Shown: positions 43,844 to 53,239, counted from the stretch's first letter. The stretch: DNA of 64,000 nt from Pseudomonadota bacterium (GCA_030549795.1 JAUQQO010000037.1:1-64000), one strand, 5' to 3'. The notes: generated by a model from the letters alone, not told the origin. Made by a program: numbers and translations.

Positions 43844-45399
43844 GGGGGCACACTCCGCGCGCACGTCCATTCATGCCACGCCGCAACGACCAGTACAACC
43901 AATAAGAGAAGGTGGGGACTGAAGCCGCCACTTGAGCGAAAGACAGTCGGCGTCGGCAGAGCCGGCGGGAGCGCGAAATCGAGCACGCCCATCGCGTTCA
44001 GCGGCAGCTCGGCGAGTCGGCGTCCGGCGGAATCGACGAGCAGGGAGATGCCGGTGTTGGCGGCACGCACAAGCGGCAGCCCCTCTTCGACGGCGCGCAG
44101 TTGCGCCATCGCCGCGTGCTGGAACGGGCCGGGGCTCGCACCGAACCAGGCGTCGTTGGTGACGTTCACGAGCCAGAGCGGGCGGTCGCCGGCATCGATG
44201 GCGCGGCCGGGAAAGATCGCTTCGTAGCAGATGAGCGGTCCAAAGGGCGGTGCACCGGGAAGGTGGAGGGTGCGTCGGCCAGGGCCGGGGACGAAGTCGA
44301 AGCTGCCGTAAACGAGTTTCTCGAGGCCCAAGCGCGCGAGTACGCTGCGGAAGGGGAGATACTCGCCGAAGGGCACGAGATCGACCTTATCGTACCGGGC
44401 TCGAATGGTTCCGTGCGCATCGAGGACGAAGACGCTGTTGGAAGCTACCGGCGGGTCGGCGGTGAGATCGATGCGGTCCCCACCGGTGATGAGGTAGCCG
44501 TCTTCCGGCGTCACGCGACCCAAGAGTTCGCGCACCACCGGTTCCTGTTCGAGCAGATAGGGAACCGCGCTCTCGGGCCAGATGATGATGTCGAGCGGCT
44601 CATGCGACGGCTCGGTTGAGAGCTCGAGATGGCGCATGAGCCAAAGGGTGCGCTTTTCGGGATCCCATTTGTGGTGCTGGGCGATGTTGCCCTGCACGAT
44701 ACGGATGCGGGTGCCGGGGGCGGGGGCCGGTTCGAGAAGAGCGAGACGAGCCAGCCCAAAACACCCCAAAAGGACGAGCAGGACGGCGGCGATCAGGGGG
44801 CCTCGGCGGGGCACGGTTGCGGGAGCGAGAAGTGCTGCGCCGGGTAAGATCGCGATCAGAGCGGTAAGCATGGACAGCCCCTCGGCGCCGATCCAAGCCG
44901 CGGCCTGTAGAAAGACGGGGAAGGGCGTCCAGACGATCGCCAGCGGGTTCCAGGTGAAGCCGAGGAGCAGCGTCTCGCGCAGCCCGTCGCTGATGCTCCA
45001 GGCGAGCGCAAGCGCAAGCGCCGCGGCAAACGGCGAACGCCACTTGTGCAGGCGAATGACGAAGGCGGCGGCGGCGGGAAAGAGGGCGTTGAGCGCGGCA
45101 AGACCGACAACTGCGGGAACCGCGTAGGCCCCGAACCGCTCGGCATCGGTATAAAAGGCGATGGCGATCCACCACAGTCCCGCGAGGTGCCAGCCGAAGC
45201 CGAAGGCGAAGCCGCGGACCATCGCAGCGCCGGGGCTCGGGGCGGTGCGCACGAGCGGAAGCCACAGAGCAAAGGCCAAGAGCGCCGGCAGGAAGTGCAG
45301 AGGTGGCAGAGCCAGCGTCGCCCCCGCACCGAGGAGGAAGGAAGCGAGGAGGGCGTGGCGCGCGAGGAACGCCGGCAGGGCCGGCGCGGGGGCGCTCAA
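43711..45399 (-). CDS. lnt: Apolipoprotein N-acyltransferase
   Basis: The 562-residue protein has eight or so N-terminal membrane helices and a periplasmic nitrilase domain with the catalytic triad: Glu in IIWPESAVPYLLE, Lys in YDKVDLVPFGEYLPF, Cys in GPLICYEAIFPGRAI. A last membrane helix follows (LLLLVVLVVAAWHEW). It adds the third acyl chain to lipoproteins. The protein then runs ~45 residues further than usual, with a polar, low-complexity tail that overlaps the HTH gene. TTG 45399 overlaps the corC stop (TTGA) and fits the family N-terminus. Confidence 0.92.
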   Translation of the reverse strand: MSAPAPALPAFLARHALLASFLLGAGATLALPPLHFLPALLAFALWLPLVRTAPSPGAAMVRGFAFGFGWHLAGLWWIAIAFYTDAERFGAYAVPAVVGLAALNALFPAAAAFVIRLHKWRSPFAAALALALAWSISDGLRETLLLGFTWNPLAIVWTPFPVFLQAAAWIGAEGLSMLTALIAILPGAALLAPATVPRRGPLIAAVLLVLLGCFGLARLALLEPAPAPGTRIRIVQGNIAQHHKWDPEKRTLWLMRHLELSTEPSHEPLDIIIWPESAVPYLLEQEPVVRELLGRVTPEDGYLITGGDRIDLTADPPVASNSVFVLDAHGTIRARYDKVDLVPFGEYLPFRSVLARLGLEKLVYGSFDFVPGPGRRTLHLPGAPPFGPLICYEAIFPGRAIDAGDRPLWLVNVTNDAWFGASPGPFQHAAMAQLRAVEEGLPLVRAANTGISLLVDSAGRRLAELPLNAMGVLDFALPPALPTPTVFRSSGGFSPHLLLLVVLVVAAWHEWTCARSVPPWAIEKRHPRQPAPTRSRKGSADVSPSHGLSPARAADNSPHASG

Positions 45400-46316
45400 G
45401 CCGCCGGGCGGGCGACTTCGGCCCGCGTTCCCACATCCGCTCCGGGCGGGCGCACGCACACGCGCTTGATCCGCCGCGGGTCGGCATCGAGCACCTCGAA
45501 GCTCACGCCGGAGGGATGGGCGACGCGTTCGCCGCGGCGCGGCACCCGATCGACGAGGGCGAAGATGAGCCCGGCTACGGTGTCGGCCTCATCGCGCTCG
45601 TCTTCCGCCAACAGGCGGATGCCGAGACGCTCTTCGAGGGTCTCGAGATCGAGCCGTCCGTCGACTTCAAAGCTGCCGTCGGGCCGTTCGACGAGCTCGG
45701 GTGCACCGCGTTCGCCGCGCTCTTCGGCGATCTCGCCCAAGAGCTCGCTGACCACGTCTTCAAGGGTAACCAGACCGTCGGTGCCGCCGAACTCGTCGAC
45801 CACCACCGCCATGCGCTGGCGGCTCTTGCGCAGCTCGAGCACGAGTTCGAGGGCGCGCATCGACGGGGGTACCGCGGGAACCGGACGCACGATCCGCTCG
45901 AGCGCGAAGGCGCTGCCATTGCCCCAATAGTCGAGCAGATCTTTGAGATGAACGACACCGACCACATCATCGAGCGTGTCGCGGTAGACGAGCAGCCGCG
46001 AATGTCGGGCGGCGCGCATCGTCGCCACCACCTCTTCGAGGCTGGCATCGATCGGCACCGCTTTGACGTCCGAGCGCGGCACCATGATGTCGGCCACTTC
46101 GAGTTCGCCCAAGCTCAAGGCTTTTTGGACGAGCGCGCGCTCTTCTTCGGACAGACGCCGTTGCTCGCCGACTTCGGTTTCTTCGAGGATCTCCTCGAGC
46201 GTGCGCTTGAGAGAGCCTTCCGCCTCGGGGCCGAGGGCGAGTTCGCGCAGCCGACGCAAGAAAAGCTCGAGCAGAGAGGGAGAAGCGGCGGTGTCCTGCT
46301 TGGAAAGCTGTCTCAT
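45396..46316 (-). CDS. CorC/HlyC-type CBS-domain protein
   Basis: The 306-residue protein has the linker LSEEERALVQKALSLGELEV, two CBS domains (VADIMVPRSDVKAVPIDASL and the RPVPAVPPSMRALELVLELR region), the signature VVVDEFGGTDGLVTLEDVVS, and a C-terminal CorC_HlyC domain. It lacks the DUF21 membrane part, so it is cytosolic. Homologues (CorC, YbeX) link to Mg/Co efflux and to late ribosome assembly. The gene lies between ybeY and lnt, with ATGA and TTGA overlaps on the two sides. Confidence 0.9.
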   Translation of the reverse strand: MRQLSKQDTAASPSLLELFLRRLRELALGPEAEGSLKRTLEEILEETEVGEQRRLSEEERALVQKALSLGELEVADIMVPRSDVKAVPIDASLEEVVATMRAARHSRLLVYRDTLDDVVGVVHLKDLLDYWGNGSAFALERIVRPVPAVPPSMRALELVLELRKSRQRMAVVVDEFGGTDGLVTLEDVVSELLGEIAEERGERGAPELVERPDGSFEVDGRLDLETLEERLGIRLLAEDERDEADTVAGLIFALVDRVPRRGERVAHPSGVSFEVLDADPRRIKRVCVRPPGADVGTRAEVARPAA

Positions 46317-46840
46317 GGCGCCGTCTCCAGCGCCTCGATCGGCTCCTCCAAAGAACCGAGCTCGATCCCGAGAGCCGCCAGGATCTGCCGTTCGAGCGCC
46401 TGCATGCGCTCCGCCTCATCGGGTTCTTCGTGATCGAAGCCCAAGAGGTGGAGCGTGCCGTGCACGACGAGATGGGTGAAATGATCGGCGAGCGGGCGGC
46501 CGAGCGCGCGTGCGTCGCGCTCGGTGGTCGCAAAGGCGAGGGCGAGGTCGCCCAACGGCCAGGGTTCCTCTTCCGGTAGCCCCGGCGGGCGTGGGCCGGC
46601 CGGGAAGGAGAGGACGTCCGTTGGGCTGTCCTTGCCGCGCCAGGTGCGGTTGAGCTCGCGGATCTGCTCGTCGTCGGTAAGGAGCACCGTCACCGGGCGC
46701 CGTGTGCTCGGATCACCGACCAGCCCAAGCGCGGTCGCGACCGCGCGACGGGCAAGCGATTCCAGGTCCGGAAGGGCCGAGTGCCAGTGGCTACACTCGA
46801 CCAGAACGTCGATTAAACTGGGACTACTGTCGCTGTCCAT
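46313..46840 (-). CDS. ybeY: Endoribonuclease YbeY, rRNA maturation factor
   Basis: The 175-residue protein contains VTVLLTDDEQIRELNRTWRG, KDSPTDVLSFPAG, LGDLALAFATTERDARALGR and the metal-binding motif HLVVHGTLHLLGFDHE (three His). YbeY is a metal-dependent RNase in 16S rRNA maturation and ribosome quality control. ATG 46840 overlaps the phoH end by 17 bp; the frame continues upstream without family similarity. Confidence 0.95.
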   Translation of the reverse strand: MDSDSSPSLIDVLVECSHWHSALPDLESLARRAVATALGLVGDPSTRRPVTVLLTDDEQIRELNRTWRGKDSPTDVLSFPAGPRPPGLPEEEPWPLGDLALAFATTERDARALGRPLADHFTHLVVHGTLHLLGFDHEEPDEAERMQALERQILAALGIELGSLEEPIEALETAP

Positions 46841-47882
46841 CGTCGCTGCTCGGCGTCCGCTGCGGGCGCCGCGCTCCGTTTCTGCTCTCGCGCCGCTCAT
46901 CGCCGCGCCCCTCATAGGCCTCGAGGATCTCGGTCACCAAGGGGTGGCGGACGATGTCGCTGCGGTCGAAATGGACGATACCGATACGCGGGATGCCGCT
47001 CAAGCGTGCCACCGCATCGGCGAGGCCGGACGGTGTGCCGGGCGGAAGATCGGTCTGGGTAGGATCGCCCGCGATCACCATGCGAGAACCGTCGCCGAGG
47101 CGGGTTAAGAACATCTTCATCTGCGCAGGTGTGGTGTTCTGCGCTTCGTCGAGGATGATGAAGGCGTTGCTGAGCGTGCGGCCGCGCATGAAGGCCAAGG
47201 GCGCGATCTCGATTTGTCCGCTTTCGATGCGGCTTTGGACTTTGCATTCGGGCAACATGTCGTAGAGCGCATCATAAAGCGGCCGCAGATAGGGATCGAT
47301 CTTCTCTTTCATATCCCCCGGCAAAAAGCCGAGCCGCTCACCCGCTTCCACCGCCGGCCGCGAGAGTATGAGCCGCTCGGCGCGGTGCTGGCGCAAAAAG
47401 GAGATCGCCATCGCTACCGCAAGATAGGTCTTGCCGGTGCCGGCCGGTCCGAGCGCGAAGACGAGCTCGAACCGCTCGAGCGCGCGCAGATACGCGAGCT
47501 GATTGGGCGAGCGGGGCACGATCACCTTGCGCTCGGTGCGGATGGCGAAGTCCTCGAAGCGCTCGCTTGGGGCGTTGTTGGGGCTGCGCATCCGCAGCGC
47601 GGCGTCCACCTCTTCGCGCCCGATGGCGATCCCTGAGCGAAGTTTGCCGTAGAGCTCTTCGAGCACGGCGGCGGCGGCGTGCACCGCGTCGTCGCTTTCG
47701 CCCTGGATGAACACTTCGTTGCCGCGGCTTACGATGGTCACCGGCAGCTTCTGCTCGATCCGGGCGAGGTTGACGTGGTGCTGACCGAACAGGATCGCGC
47801 AAGCAGCGTTGTCGTCGAAACGAACCCGCTGACTGGCGCCACGGAGGTTCTCAAGAGGGCTCGCGGTCTTCAGGCTCGGCAC
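46824..47882 (-). CDS. phoH: PhoH-like ATPase
   Basis: The 352-residue protein has an N-terminal KH-like region, then the PhoH core: [20 protein letters not shown], Walker [37 protein letters not shown], Walker [21 protein letters not shown], and [14 protein letters not shown]. Such proteins are RNA-related ATPases encoded next to YbeY and probably act with it. GTG 47882 is taken as start (13-bp overlap with miaB); an upstream in-frame start at 47930 would deepen the overlap. Confidence 0.92.
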   Translation of the reverse strand: MPSLKTASPLENLRGASQRVRFDDNAACAILFGQHHVNLARIEQKLPVTIVSRGNEVFIQGESDDAVHAAAAVLEELYGKLRSGIAIGREEVDAALRMRSPNNAPSERFEDFAIRTERKVIVPRSPNQLAYLRALERFELVFALGPAGTGKTYLAVAMAISFLRQHRAERLILSRPAVEAGERLGFLPGDMKEKIDPYLRPLYDALYDMLPECKVQSRIESGQIEIAPLAFMRGRTLSNAFIILDEAQNTTPAQMKMFLTRLGDGSRMVIAGDPTQTDLPPGTPSGLADAVARLSGIPRIGIVHFDRSDIVRHPLVTEILEAYEGRGDERRESRNGARRPQRTPSSDDGQRQ

Positions 47883-49264
47883 TCCGAAACTGCCCCGGCT
47901 TTGCGGCCGGCGAGACTGTGCGGATGACAAGCGATGATCGTGACGGGCGCGAGATCACCCGGTGAGAGACCGTCTGCAGGAAGGTGGACGGGCTGCTGAT
48001 AGGGCGTGCGCCCGTGCAGCTGGCCCGGGTGACGTCCCTCGCCGTCGATGAGCACTTCAAGCGTGCGACCGAGGCACGCGCGGTTGAAGGCCTCGGCTTG
48101 CGCCTGCAAAAGCGCCTGCAGGCGGGCGAGCCGTTCGGCCTTGACGCTCTCTTTGATCTGACCGCGCATCGCAGCCGCAGGCGTGCCCGGCCGCGGGCTG
48201 AACTTGAAGGAGAAGGCTTGTGCGAACCCGACCTCTTCGACCAACCGCAGCGTGGCCTCGAAGTCCGCTTCCGTTTCGCCCGGAAAGCCGACGATGAAAT
48301 CGGAGGAGAGCGCGATGTCGGGGCGAACGGCGCGCAGTTTGTCGACGATCCGGCGGTAATCGTCGGCCGTGTAGCCGCGGTTCATCGCCTCGAGCACGCG
48401 ATCCGAGCCGGATTGCACCGGCAGGTGCAGATAGGGTGCGAGCTGCGGGATCCGCGCATGGGCGCGGATGAGGTCATCGTCCATGTCCTTGGGATGCGAA
48501 GTGGTGTAGCGCAGGCGCGCAAGCCCCGGCAGCTCGGCGAGCGCTTCGAGCAAGCGGGCGAGCGACCAGCTGCGCCCATCGGGACCTTCGCCGTGATAGG
48601 CGTTGACGTTTTGGCCCAAGAGCACGAGTTCGCGCGCGCCGAGCTCGAGCAGCCGGCGCGCTTCCTTGAGCACGGCTGCGACCGGACGGCTGGTCTCGGC
48701 ACCGCGGGTATAGGGCACAACGCAGAAGGTGCAGAACTTGTCGCATCCTTCCTGCACCGAGAGGTAGGCGGAGATGCGGCCGTCGCCACTGCGTTCGGGC
48801 AGTTCGTCGAACTTGCTTTCGACCGGGAAGTCGGTGGCGAGCTGGCCGCCTCGTGCGCGTGCGCGCCGGGCCAAGAGTTCGGGCAGGCGATGGTAGGCCT
48901 GCGGGCCGACGACGATATCGACGAAGGGGGCGCGCTCGAGCATCGCCGCCCCTTCCGCCTGCGCCACGCAGCCCGCTACCGCGAGCAGGAGCTCTTTGCC
49001 CTCCGCGGCGCGCCGCTCGCGCAACCGCTTGAGCCGTCCGAGCTCGGAATAGACTTTTTCGGCTGCCTTTTCGCGCACATGACAGGTGTTGAGGAGCACG
49101 AGGTCGGCCTCTTCAGGCGTATCGACGCGGCTCCAGCCGTGCACTGCCAGCGACTCCGCGATGCGCTCGGAGTCGTACACGTTCATCTGGCAGCCGTAGG
49201 TTCGAATGAAGAGTCGCTTGCTCACCAACCGGTCGCTCGAAGCGCAGTGCGCACCTCTCAACAT
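47870..49264 (-). CDS. miaB: tRNA-2-methylthio-N6-isopentenyladenosine synthase
   Basis: The 464-residue protein has the UPF0004 domain with three Cys ([33 protein letters not shown]), the radical-SAM site [51 protein letters not shown] and a TRAM domain. It methylthiolates A37 of tRNA using two [4Fe-4S] clusters. Start ATG 49264 lacks a clear ribosome site; GTG 49225 ([11 protein letters not shown]) is a sensible alternative. It begins the leftward translation/RNA superoperon. Confidence 0.94.
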   Translation of the reverse strand: MLRGAHCASSDRLVSKRLFIRTYGCQMNVYDSERIAESLAVHGWSRVDTPEEADLVLLNTCHVREKAAEKVYSELGRLKRLRERRAAEGKELLLAVAGCVAQAEGAAMLERAPFVDIVVGPQAYHRLPELLARRARARGGQLATDFPVESKFDELPERSGDGRISAYLSVQEGCDKFCTFCVVPYTRGAETSRPVAAVLKEARRLLELGARELVLLGQNVNAYHGEGPDGRSWSLARLLEALAELPGLARLRYTTSHPKDMDDDLIRAHARIPQLAPYLHLPVQSGSDRVLEAMNRGYTADDYRRIVDKLRAVRPDIALSSDFIVGFPGETEADFEATLRLVEEVGFAQAFSFKFSPRPGTPAAAMRGQIKESVKAERLARLQALLQAQAEAFNRACLGRTLEVLIDGEGRHPGQLHGRTPYQQPVHLPADGLSPGDLAPVTIIACHPHSLAGRKAGAVSECRA

Positions 49265-49348
49265 GGGGTGTCGGCGCCGCGCATCAACGTCCCCACGCCT
49301 CTTTCATAGCTGCGATCCGAGCGAACGCGAAGAGTGCGCCGGTGCGAC

Positions 49349-49392
49349 AGCGGCCGCCGGCCCGTGTCGCGCGAGCTCGACCGGCGGCCGCT
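49349..49392 (-). terminator. Long hairpin downstream of mucR
   Basis: Perfect 12-bp arms, AGCGGCCGCCGG (49349-49360) and CCGGCGGCCGCT (49381-49392), flank a 20-nt loop starting 2 bp after the mucR stop. No T-run follows. It likely separates mucR from miaB, either as a Rho-assisted terminator or by protecting the mucR 3' end. Confidence 0.55.
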
Positions 49393-49394
49393 TC

Positions 49395-49826
49395 TCATGC
49401 CGACGGTTGGCGCCCACGCGCGCGGGGCTTAAGACCGAGCCCGATCTTCTTCGCCAGCTCCGAGCGCTGCTTGGCATAAGAAGGCGCCACCATCGGATAA
49501 TCATCCGGCAGACCCCACTTCTTGCGATACTCCTCGGGGGTCATGTTGTAGCGCGTCTTCAAATGACGCTTGAGCATTTTGAGCTTTTTACCATCCTCGA
49601 GACAGATAATATAGTCCGGCATAACCGACTTTTTAATCGGAACAGCGGGAACGGGCCGCTCCTGAACCTCTTTTTGCTCCTCGGCACCTTGCTGCGCCAA
49701 GCTCGTGTACACGAGCTTGATCAGCTGCGGGATATCCGCCACTGCCACCGTGTTGTTCGACAGGTGGGCAGAGACGATTTCCGTGGTCATGGACAGCAGC
49801 TCGTTGGGGCTTATCTTCTCGGTCAT
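49395..49826 (-). CDS. mucR: MucR/Ros family zinc-finger transcriptional regulator
   Basis: The 143-residue protein is a full MucR: helical N-terminal oligomerisation part (LLSMTTEIVSAHLSNNTVAV), then the DNA-binding domain VMPDYIICLEDGKKLKMLKR, TRYNMTPEEYRKKWGLPDDY and MVAPSYAKQRSELAKKIGLG. The Ros-type Cys2His2 finger is incomplete: one Cys at CLED, and R where some family members have the second His (HLKTRY), as often seen in MucR. MucR proteins are H-NS-like silencers that control cell cycle, motility, exopolysaccharide and virulence genes, and repress themselves. A 15-bp palindrome overlaps its likely promoter. Confidence 0.93.
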   Translation of the reverse strand: MTEKISPNELLSMTTEIVSAHLSNNTVAVADIPQLIKLVYTSLAQQGAEEQKEVQERPVPAVPIKKSVMPDYIICLEDGKKLKMLKRHLKTRYNMTPEEYRKKWGLPDDYPMVAPSYAKQRSELAKKIGLGLKPRARGRQPSA

Positions 49827-49868
49827 TCCAGCGTTTCCCTCGGGGTCGAATAAACCGGCGATCGGCTC

Positions 49869-49899
49869 CTCACAATATGTGAGTTTGGGAAAACCGCAA
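49869..49899 (-). promoter_or_regulatory. Palindromic operator overlapping the mucR promoter
   Basis: The perfect palindrome CTCACA-ATA-TGTGAG (49869-49883) overlaps a possible minus-strand -10 (TATTGT, 49877-49872), with a possible -35 (TTGCGG, 49899-49894) 16 bp away. The site lies 43 bp upstream of mucR and 48 bp upstream of the divergent tusA-like gene, so one protein could control both. Autoregulation by MucR is possible but MucR usually prefers AT-rich, less symmetric sites. Confidence 0.45.
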
Positions 49900-49930
49900 G
49901 GGCTTTCTTTGCCCGTGGAGAAGACGGTCG

Positions 49931-50185
49931 ATGGAAGGAAGCGAGACGACGCACGAACTCGATATCACGGCGGAGGTTTGTCCCATGACCTTCGTCCGAA
50001 CCAAACTTCACCTCGAACGAATGAAGCAAGGCGAGATCCTCAGGATCCGCCTGCGCGACGGAGAGCCGTTGGCCAACGTGCCTCGGGCACTCCTAGACCA
50101 CGGCCACGAGATCCTGCGAATGGAGCCGCTTGGACAGTCGTTGTGGTTGATCGAGGTCAGGAAAGGCGGTCGGTCGGGGCGTTGA
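49931..50185 (+). CDS. TusA/SirA-like sulfur-carrier protein
   Basis: The 84-residue protein has the TusA-family fold with the conserved Cys17 in TAEVCPMTFVRTKLHLERM, followed by GEILRIRLRDGEPLANVPRA and LIEVRK at the end. The CPMT form is a common variant of CPxP. TusA homologues carry persulfide sulfur to tRNA thiolation, Moco or other pathways. It is divergent from mucR, and its 3' end overlaps rimI by 29 bp (convergent). Confidence 0.88.
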   Translation: MEGSETTHELDITAEVCPMTFVRTKLHLERMKQGEILRIRLRDGEPLANVPRALLDHGHEILRMEPLGQSLWLIEVRKGGRSGR

Positions 50186-50723
50186 GACCGTCGCCGCGCG
50201 ATGGCTCGAAACAGGCAAAGGCGTGGTCCAGATCGCAGCGCATGGTGTGCGCGCTCACCCGGCTGCCGTCCGCCCGCTCATAGTAATCGGGGCGCAAGCC
50301 CACGCGCTCAAAGCCGTGCGCGCGGTAGAGCTCCTGGGCGGAGAGATTGTCCACCGCCACCTCGAGGTACATCACCCGCGCCCCCGCGGCATGGGCGCGC
50401 TCCATGGCGGCGCGCAACAGCGCGCTGCCGATCCGCCGCCGCCGCCAGGGTGGTGCAACGCCCAGGGAAAGGAGCTCGCTTTCGTCCCGCACCACGCGGG
50501 CGATCGCAAAGCCCACCCCGCGCATCGCATCTAGGCCCGCAAGGCCCCCTTCGAAGAGCCGCGCGATCAGCCCAAAAGCGCCGGGCATCGCCAACAGATG
50601 CGCGAGATCGGCGCGACTCCACGGTTCGGAAAAGCAGCGCCGGTGCAACCGCGCCAAGCGACCGAGATCAAACGGCCCAACCGGTCGGATGAAGAGCGCG
50701 TTGCCGCGCAGGCGGCCGAACAT
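50157..50723 (-). CDS. rimI: RimI-type ribosomal protein S18-alanine N-acetyltransferase
   Basis: The 188-residue protein from ATG 50723 is a GNAT with RLHRRCFSEPWSRADLAHLL, ESELLSLGVAPPWRRRRIGS (acetyl-CoA loop), LLRAAMERAHAAGARVMYLE, VAVDNLSAQELYRAHGFERV and GLRPDYYERADG, which match RimI. It acetylates S18 in E. coli; in bacteria next to tsaB the pair is conserved. It follows tsaB by 8 bp. The extended frame upstream is non-homologous. Confidence 0.9.
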   Translation of the reverse strand: MFGRLRGNALFIRPVGPFDLGRLARLHRRCFSEPWSRADLAHLLAMPGAFGLIARLFEGGLAGLDAMRGVGFAIARVVRDESELLSLGVAPPWRRRRIGSALLRAAMERAHAAGARVMYLEVAVDNLSAQELYRAHGFERVGLRPDYYERADGSRVSAHTMRCDLDHAFACFEPSRGDGLNAPTDRLS

Positions 50724-50731
50724 GGCCGATC

Positions 50732-51388
50732 TCAGCTCCGGCTCACGAGCGGCCGACCGGCCTCCGGTCGGGCATCCGGCGGGCGCAGATAGAGTGGCCG
50801 CACCTGGGGGCCCGGCACGGGCCTGTGGCCGCGCGCCGCGCGCGCATGGGCTGCCGCCCACAGCCGCCGCGCCGAGCTTTCGATCGCGAGCGCCCGCCCC
50901 GCCACCGCTGCCGCGAGTTCGTCGTCGGGGTCGACGACGACGAAGGGGTGCACGCGCTCGACAAGCCGCGGCAGTTCGCCCCGCGGCAAGAGCGCGGGCT
51001 CGCCGCAGGCCGCATCGGGGGCCGAAAAAGACTGCAGGGCAAGGAGATCGCGCCCGACTGGAACCAGAACCGAAGCTGCACCGCCGACCGCGTGGGCACC
51101 GAGCTCGAAGGCGCTCAGCGCGAAGACTTCGCGCTTAAGCGCAAGCGCCAGAGCCCGTACCGCGGCGACCGCAGCGCGCACCGCGGTGAACCGTCCGGGG
51201 CCTGTGAGGACAGCGAGTGCCTCGAGCGCGCCGAACCCGAGGCCCGCGGTTTCAAGCGCATCGCGCACGAGACGGGGGAGCTGCTCGACCGCTCCTCCTT
51301 GCGCACTCCGCTCGATCACCCGCGCCGCATCGTCGCCTAGGGCAACGGCCGGGCCGCTCGGGCCAACCAAGAGGGCGAAGAGGAGCAC
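50732..51388 (-). CDS. tsaB: TsaB, tRNA threonylcarbamoyladenosine biosynthesis partner
   Basis: The 218-residue protein from GTG 51388 is a divergent TsaB: LAVLTGPGRFTAVRAAVAAV and RALALALKREVFALSAFELG correspond to the family's 'GPGSFTGLR' and 'GLALAL..PV' motifs, and its position before rimI is typical. The N-terminal ASKHA start is altered (LFALLVGPSGPAVALGDD instead of 'LAIDTS...V'). The C-terminus ends in VRPLYLRPPDARP, also typical. It activates TsaD for t6A formation. The divergence raises a mild doubt on nucleotide binding, not on identity. Confidence 0.85.
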   Translation of the reverse strand: MLLFALLVGPSGPAVALGDDAARVIERSAQGGAVEQLPRLVRDALETAGLGFGALEALAVLTGPGRFTAVRAAVAAVRALALALKREVFALSAFELGAHAVGGAASVLVPVGRDLLALQSFSAPDAACGEPALLPRGELPRLVERVHPFVVVDPDDELAAAVAGRALAIESSARRLWAAAHARAARGHRPVPGPQVRPLYLRPPDARPEAGRPLVSRS

Positions 51389-51396
51389 GGGTGCGA

Positions 51397-51960
51397 TCAG
51401 CCGACAGCGCGCACTTCGACCACTTCGGGGACGTAGTAGCGCAGCAAGTTCTCGATCCCCGCCTTCAAGGTCATGACCGAGGAGGGACAGCCGGAGCAGG
51501 CGCCCCGCATCTGCAGATAGACGACCCCGCGCTCGAACCCGCGAAAGACCACGTCCCCACCATCGCGCGCCACCGCCGGGCGCACCCGCGTCTCGATGAG
51601 CTCCTTGATCTGCGCGATGATGGGATCGGTCTCTTGCTCGCCTTCGCGCTCCTCTTCGGCCTCGGTCTTAAAACCTTCGCGTAGGACCGGATCTCCCGAG
51701 AGATAGTGCTCCATGATCGCGCCGAGTACGGCCGGCTTGAGTTCGTGCCAGCTCATGTCCTCGCGCTTGGTCACACTCACGAAATCGGCGCCCAGATAGA
51801 CGCCGATCACCCCCTCAACCGCGAAGATCCGTTCGGCGAGCGGTGACACCGCCGCATCATCGGGGTTTGTGAACTCGGCGCTGCCGCGGGCGAGCACAGG
51901 CCGCCCGGGCAGAAACTTGAGAGTGGCCGGGTTGGGCGTGGCTTGGGTTTCGATGAACAT
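51397..51960 (-). CDS. NfuA/NifU-type Fe-S scaffold protein
   Basis: The 187-residue protein has an N-terminal Nfu_N domain (MFIETQATPNPATLKFLPGR; SPLAERIFAVEGVIGVYLG) and a C-terminal NifU domain with C155 and C158 (QMRGACSGCPSSVMTLKAGI) that hold a bridging [4Fe-4S] cluster. It delivers Fe-S clusters to targets. AGGAG lies before ATG 51960. It leads an nfu-tsaB-rimI operon (gaps of 8 bp each). Confidence 0.93.
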   Translation of the reverse strand: MFIETQATPNPATLKFLPGRPVLARGSAEFTNPDDAAVSPLAERIFAVEGVIGVYLGADFVSVTKREDMSWHELKPAVLGAIMEHYLSGDPVLREGFKTEAEEEREGEQETDPIIAQIKELIETRVRPAVARDGGDVVFRGFERGVVYLQMRGACSGCPSSVMTLKAGIENLLRYYVPEVVEVRAVG

Positions 51961-52152
51961 GGCGATCTCCTGGCTCGATCTCGCCACATGGCGTTCGTTG
52001 TGCGCCCCGACAAGAGCCAATCGCACCGTCGGGCAAGAGAATCCTTTTGAGCTTGCCGGGGCGCAAACAAGCGCCACCACGCGCGCAGTGAGCGGAAAAG
52101 CGCCGCGCCTCCTTTTGGTTGAGAGCTTCGGGTGGATCCGTAAGGCGGAGCG

Positions 52153-52171
52153 CGGCCACGTTCTGTGGCCG
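52153..52171 (-). terminator. Hairpin between trpS and the nfu gene
   Basis: A perfect CGGCCAC-GTTCT-GTGGCCG stem-loop (plus-strand reading) lies 35 bp beyond the trpS stop in the 245-bp gap. There is no T-run. The rest of the gap shows no gene; it must contain the promoter of the nfu-tsaB-rimI operon, but boxes are not clear. Confidence 0.4.
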
Positions 52172-52205
52172 GCTCGGCAGAGCGCAGCGGCTGCAGCGCG
52201 GCTGC

Positions 52206-53201
52206 TTAGACTTTCAAAAAGCCCACCCGCTCGTAGACCTCGGCGAGGATCGGTTCGGCGATCGCCCGCGCCCGCTCCGCACCATCTGCCAGCACCCGGT
52301 CGATGTGGCCGGGATTGGCGAGAAGGCCGCGCATCTCGGCGTTGATGGGGGCGAGCTTCTCCACGCACAGCTCGGCGAGCTTGTTCTTGAAGGTGGAGAA
52401 GAGGGTGGTGCGGAACTCTTGCTCGACCTCGGCCAGCGGACGATCGGCGAGTGCCGCATAGATCCGCAACAGGTTGGTCGCCTCGGGGCGTTTTTCCTCG
52501 TCGACCCAAAGACCCTCGATGCTGTCGGATTTGGCGCGGCGGATCTTGTAGGCGATGGTCTCGGCGTCGTCGGTGAGATTGATGCGCGACTGATCCGAGG
52601 GGTCGGATTTCGACATCTTCTTGGTGCCGTCGCGCAGCGACATCACGCGCGTCGCCTCGCCCAAGATCATGGGTTCGGGCAGAGGAAAGAAGCCCTCACC
52701 GAAGCGGCGGTTGAAAGCGGCGGCGATGTCGCGCGACAACTCCAGATGTTGTTTTTGATCCTCGCCCACCGGCACATGCGTCGCCTTGTAGAGGAGGATG
52801 TCGGCCGCCTGCAAAACGGGATAGGCATAGAGCCCCAAGGGCGCGCCCTCGCGGTCCTTGCCGGCCTTCTCCTTGAACTGGGTCATGCGGTTGAGCCAGC
52901 CCAAGGGCGTAATACAGTTGAGCACCCAGGCGAGTTGGGCATGGCCGGGAACGTGGCTCTGCACGAAGAGGATCGAGCGCTTGGGATCGATCCCGCAGGC
53001 GAGCAGTGCTGCTGCCACCTCGCGCGTATTCGTGCGCATCGCTTCGGGATCGTGGACCGTGGTGAGCGCGTGCTGATCGACGATGCAATAGATGCACTCG
53101 AAGCTGTCCTGCAGCCGCACCCAATGACGAATGGCGCCAAGATAATTGCCGAGATGGATGCCGCTCGTCGGCTGGATGCCGGAGAAGACGCGATTACGCA
53201 T
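52206..53201 (-). CDS. trpS: Tryptophanyl-tRNA synthetase
   Basis: The 331-residue protein is full-length class Ic TrpRS: the HIGH-type motif [20 protein letters not shown] at the N-terminus, [60 protein letters not shown] and the KMSKS loop ([20 protein letters not shown]). It charges tRNA-Trp. It lies 38 bp after murJ in the same direction. Confidence 0.97.
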   Translation of the reverse strand: MRNRVFSGIQPTSGIHLGNYLGAIRHWVRLQDSFECIYCIVDQHALTTVHDPEAMRTNTREVAAALLACGIDPKRSILFVQSHVPGHAQLAWVLNCITPLGWLNRMTQFKEKAGKDREGAPLGLYAYPVLQAADILLYKATHVPVGEDQKQHLELSRDIAAAFNRRFGEGFFPLPEPMILGEATRVMSLRDGTKKMSKSDPSDQSRINLTDDAETIAYKIRRAKSDSIEGLWVDEEKRPEATNLLRIYAALADRPLAEVEQEFRTTLFSTFKNKLAELCVEKLAPINAEMRGLLANPGHIDRVLADGAERARAIAEPILAEVYERVGFLKV

Positions 53202-53239
53202 GAGGAGATCCTAACAGAGCGCAGGCGCACCGTTGAGCA

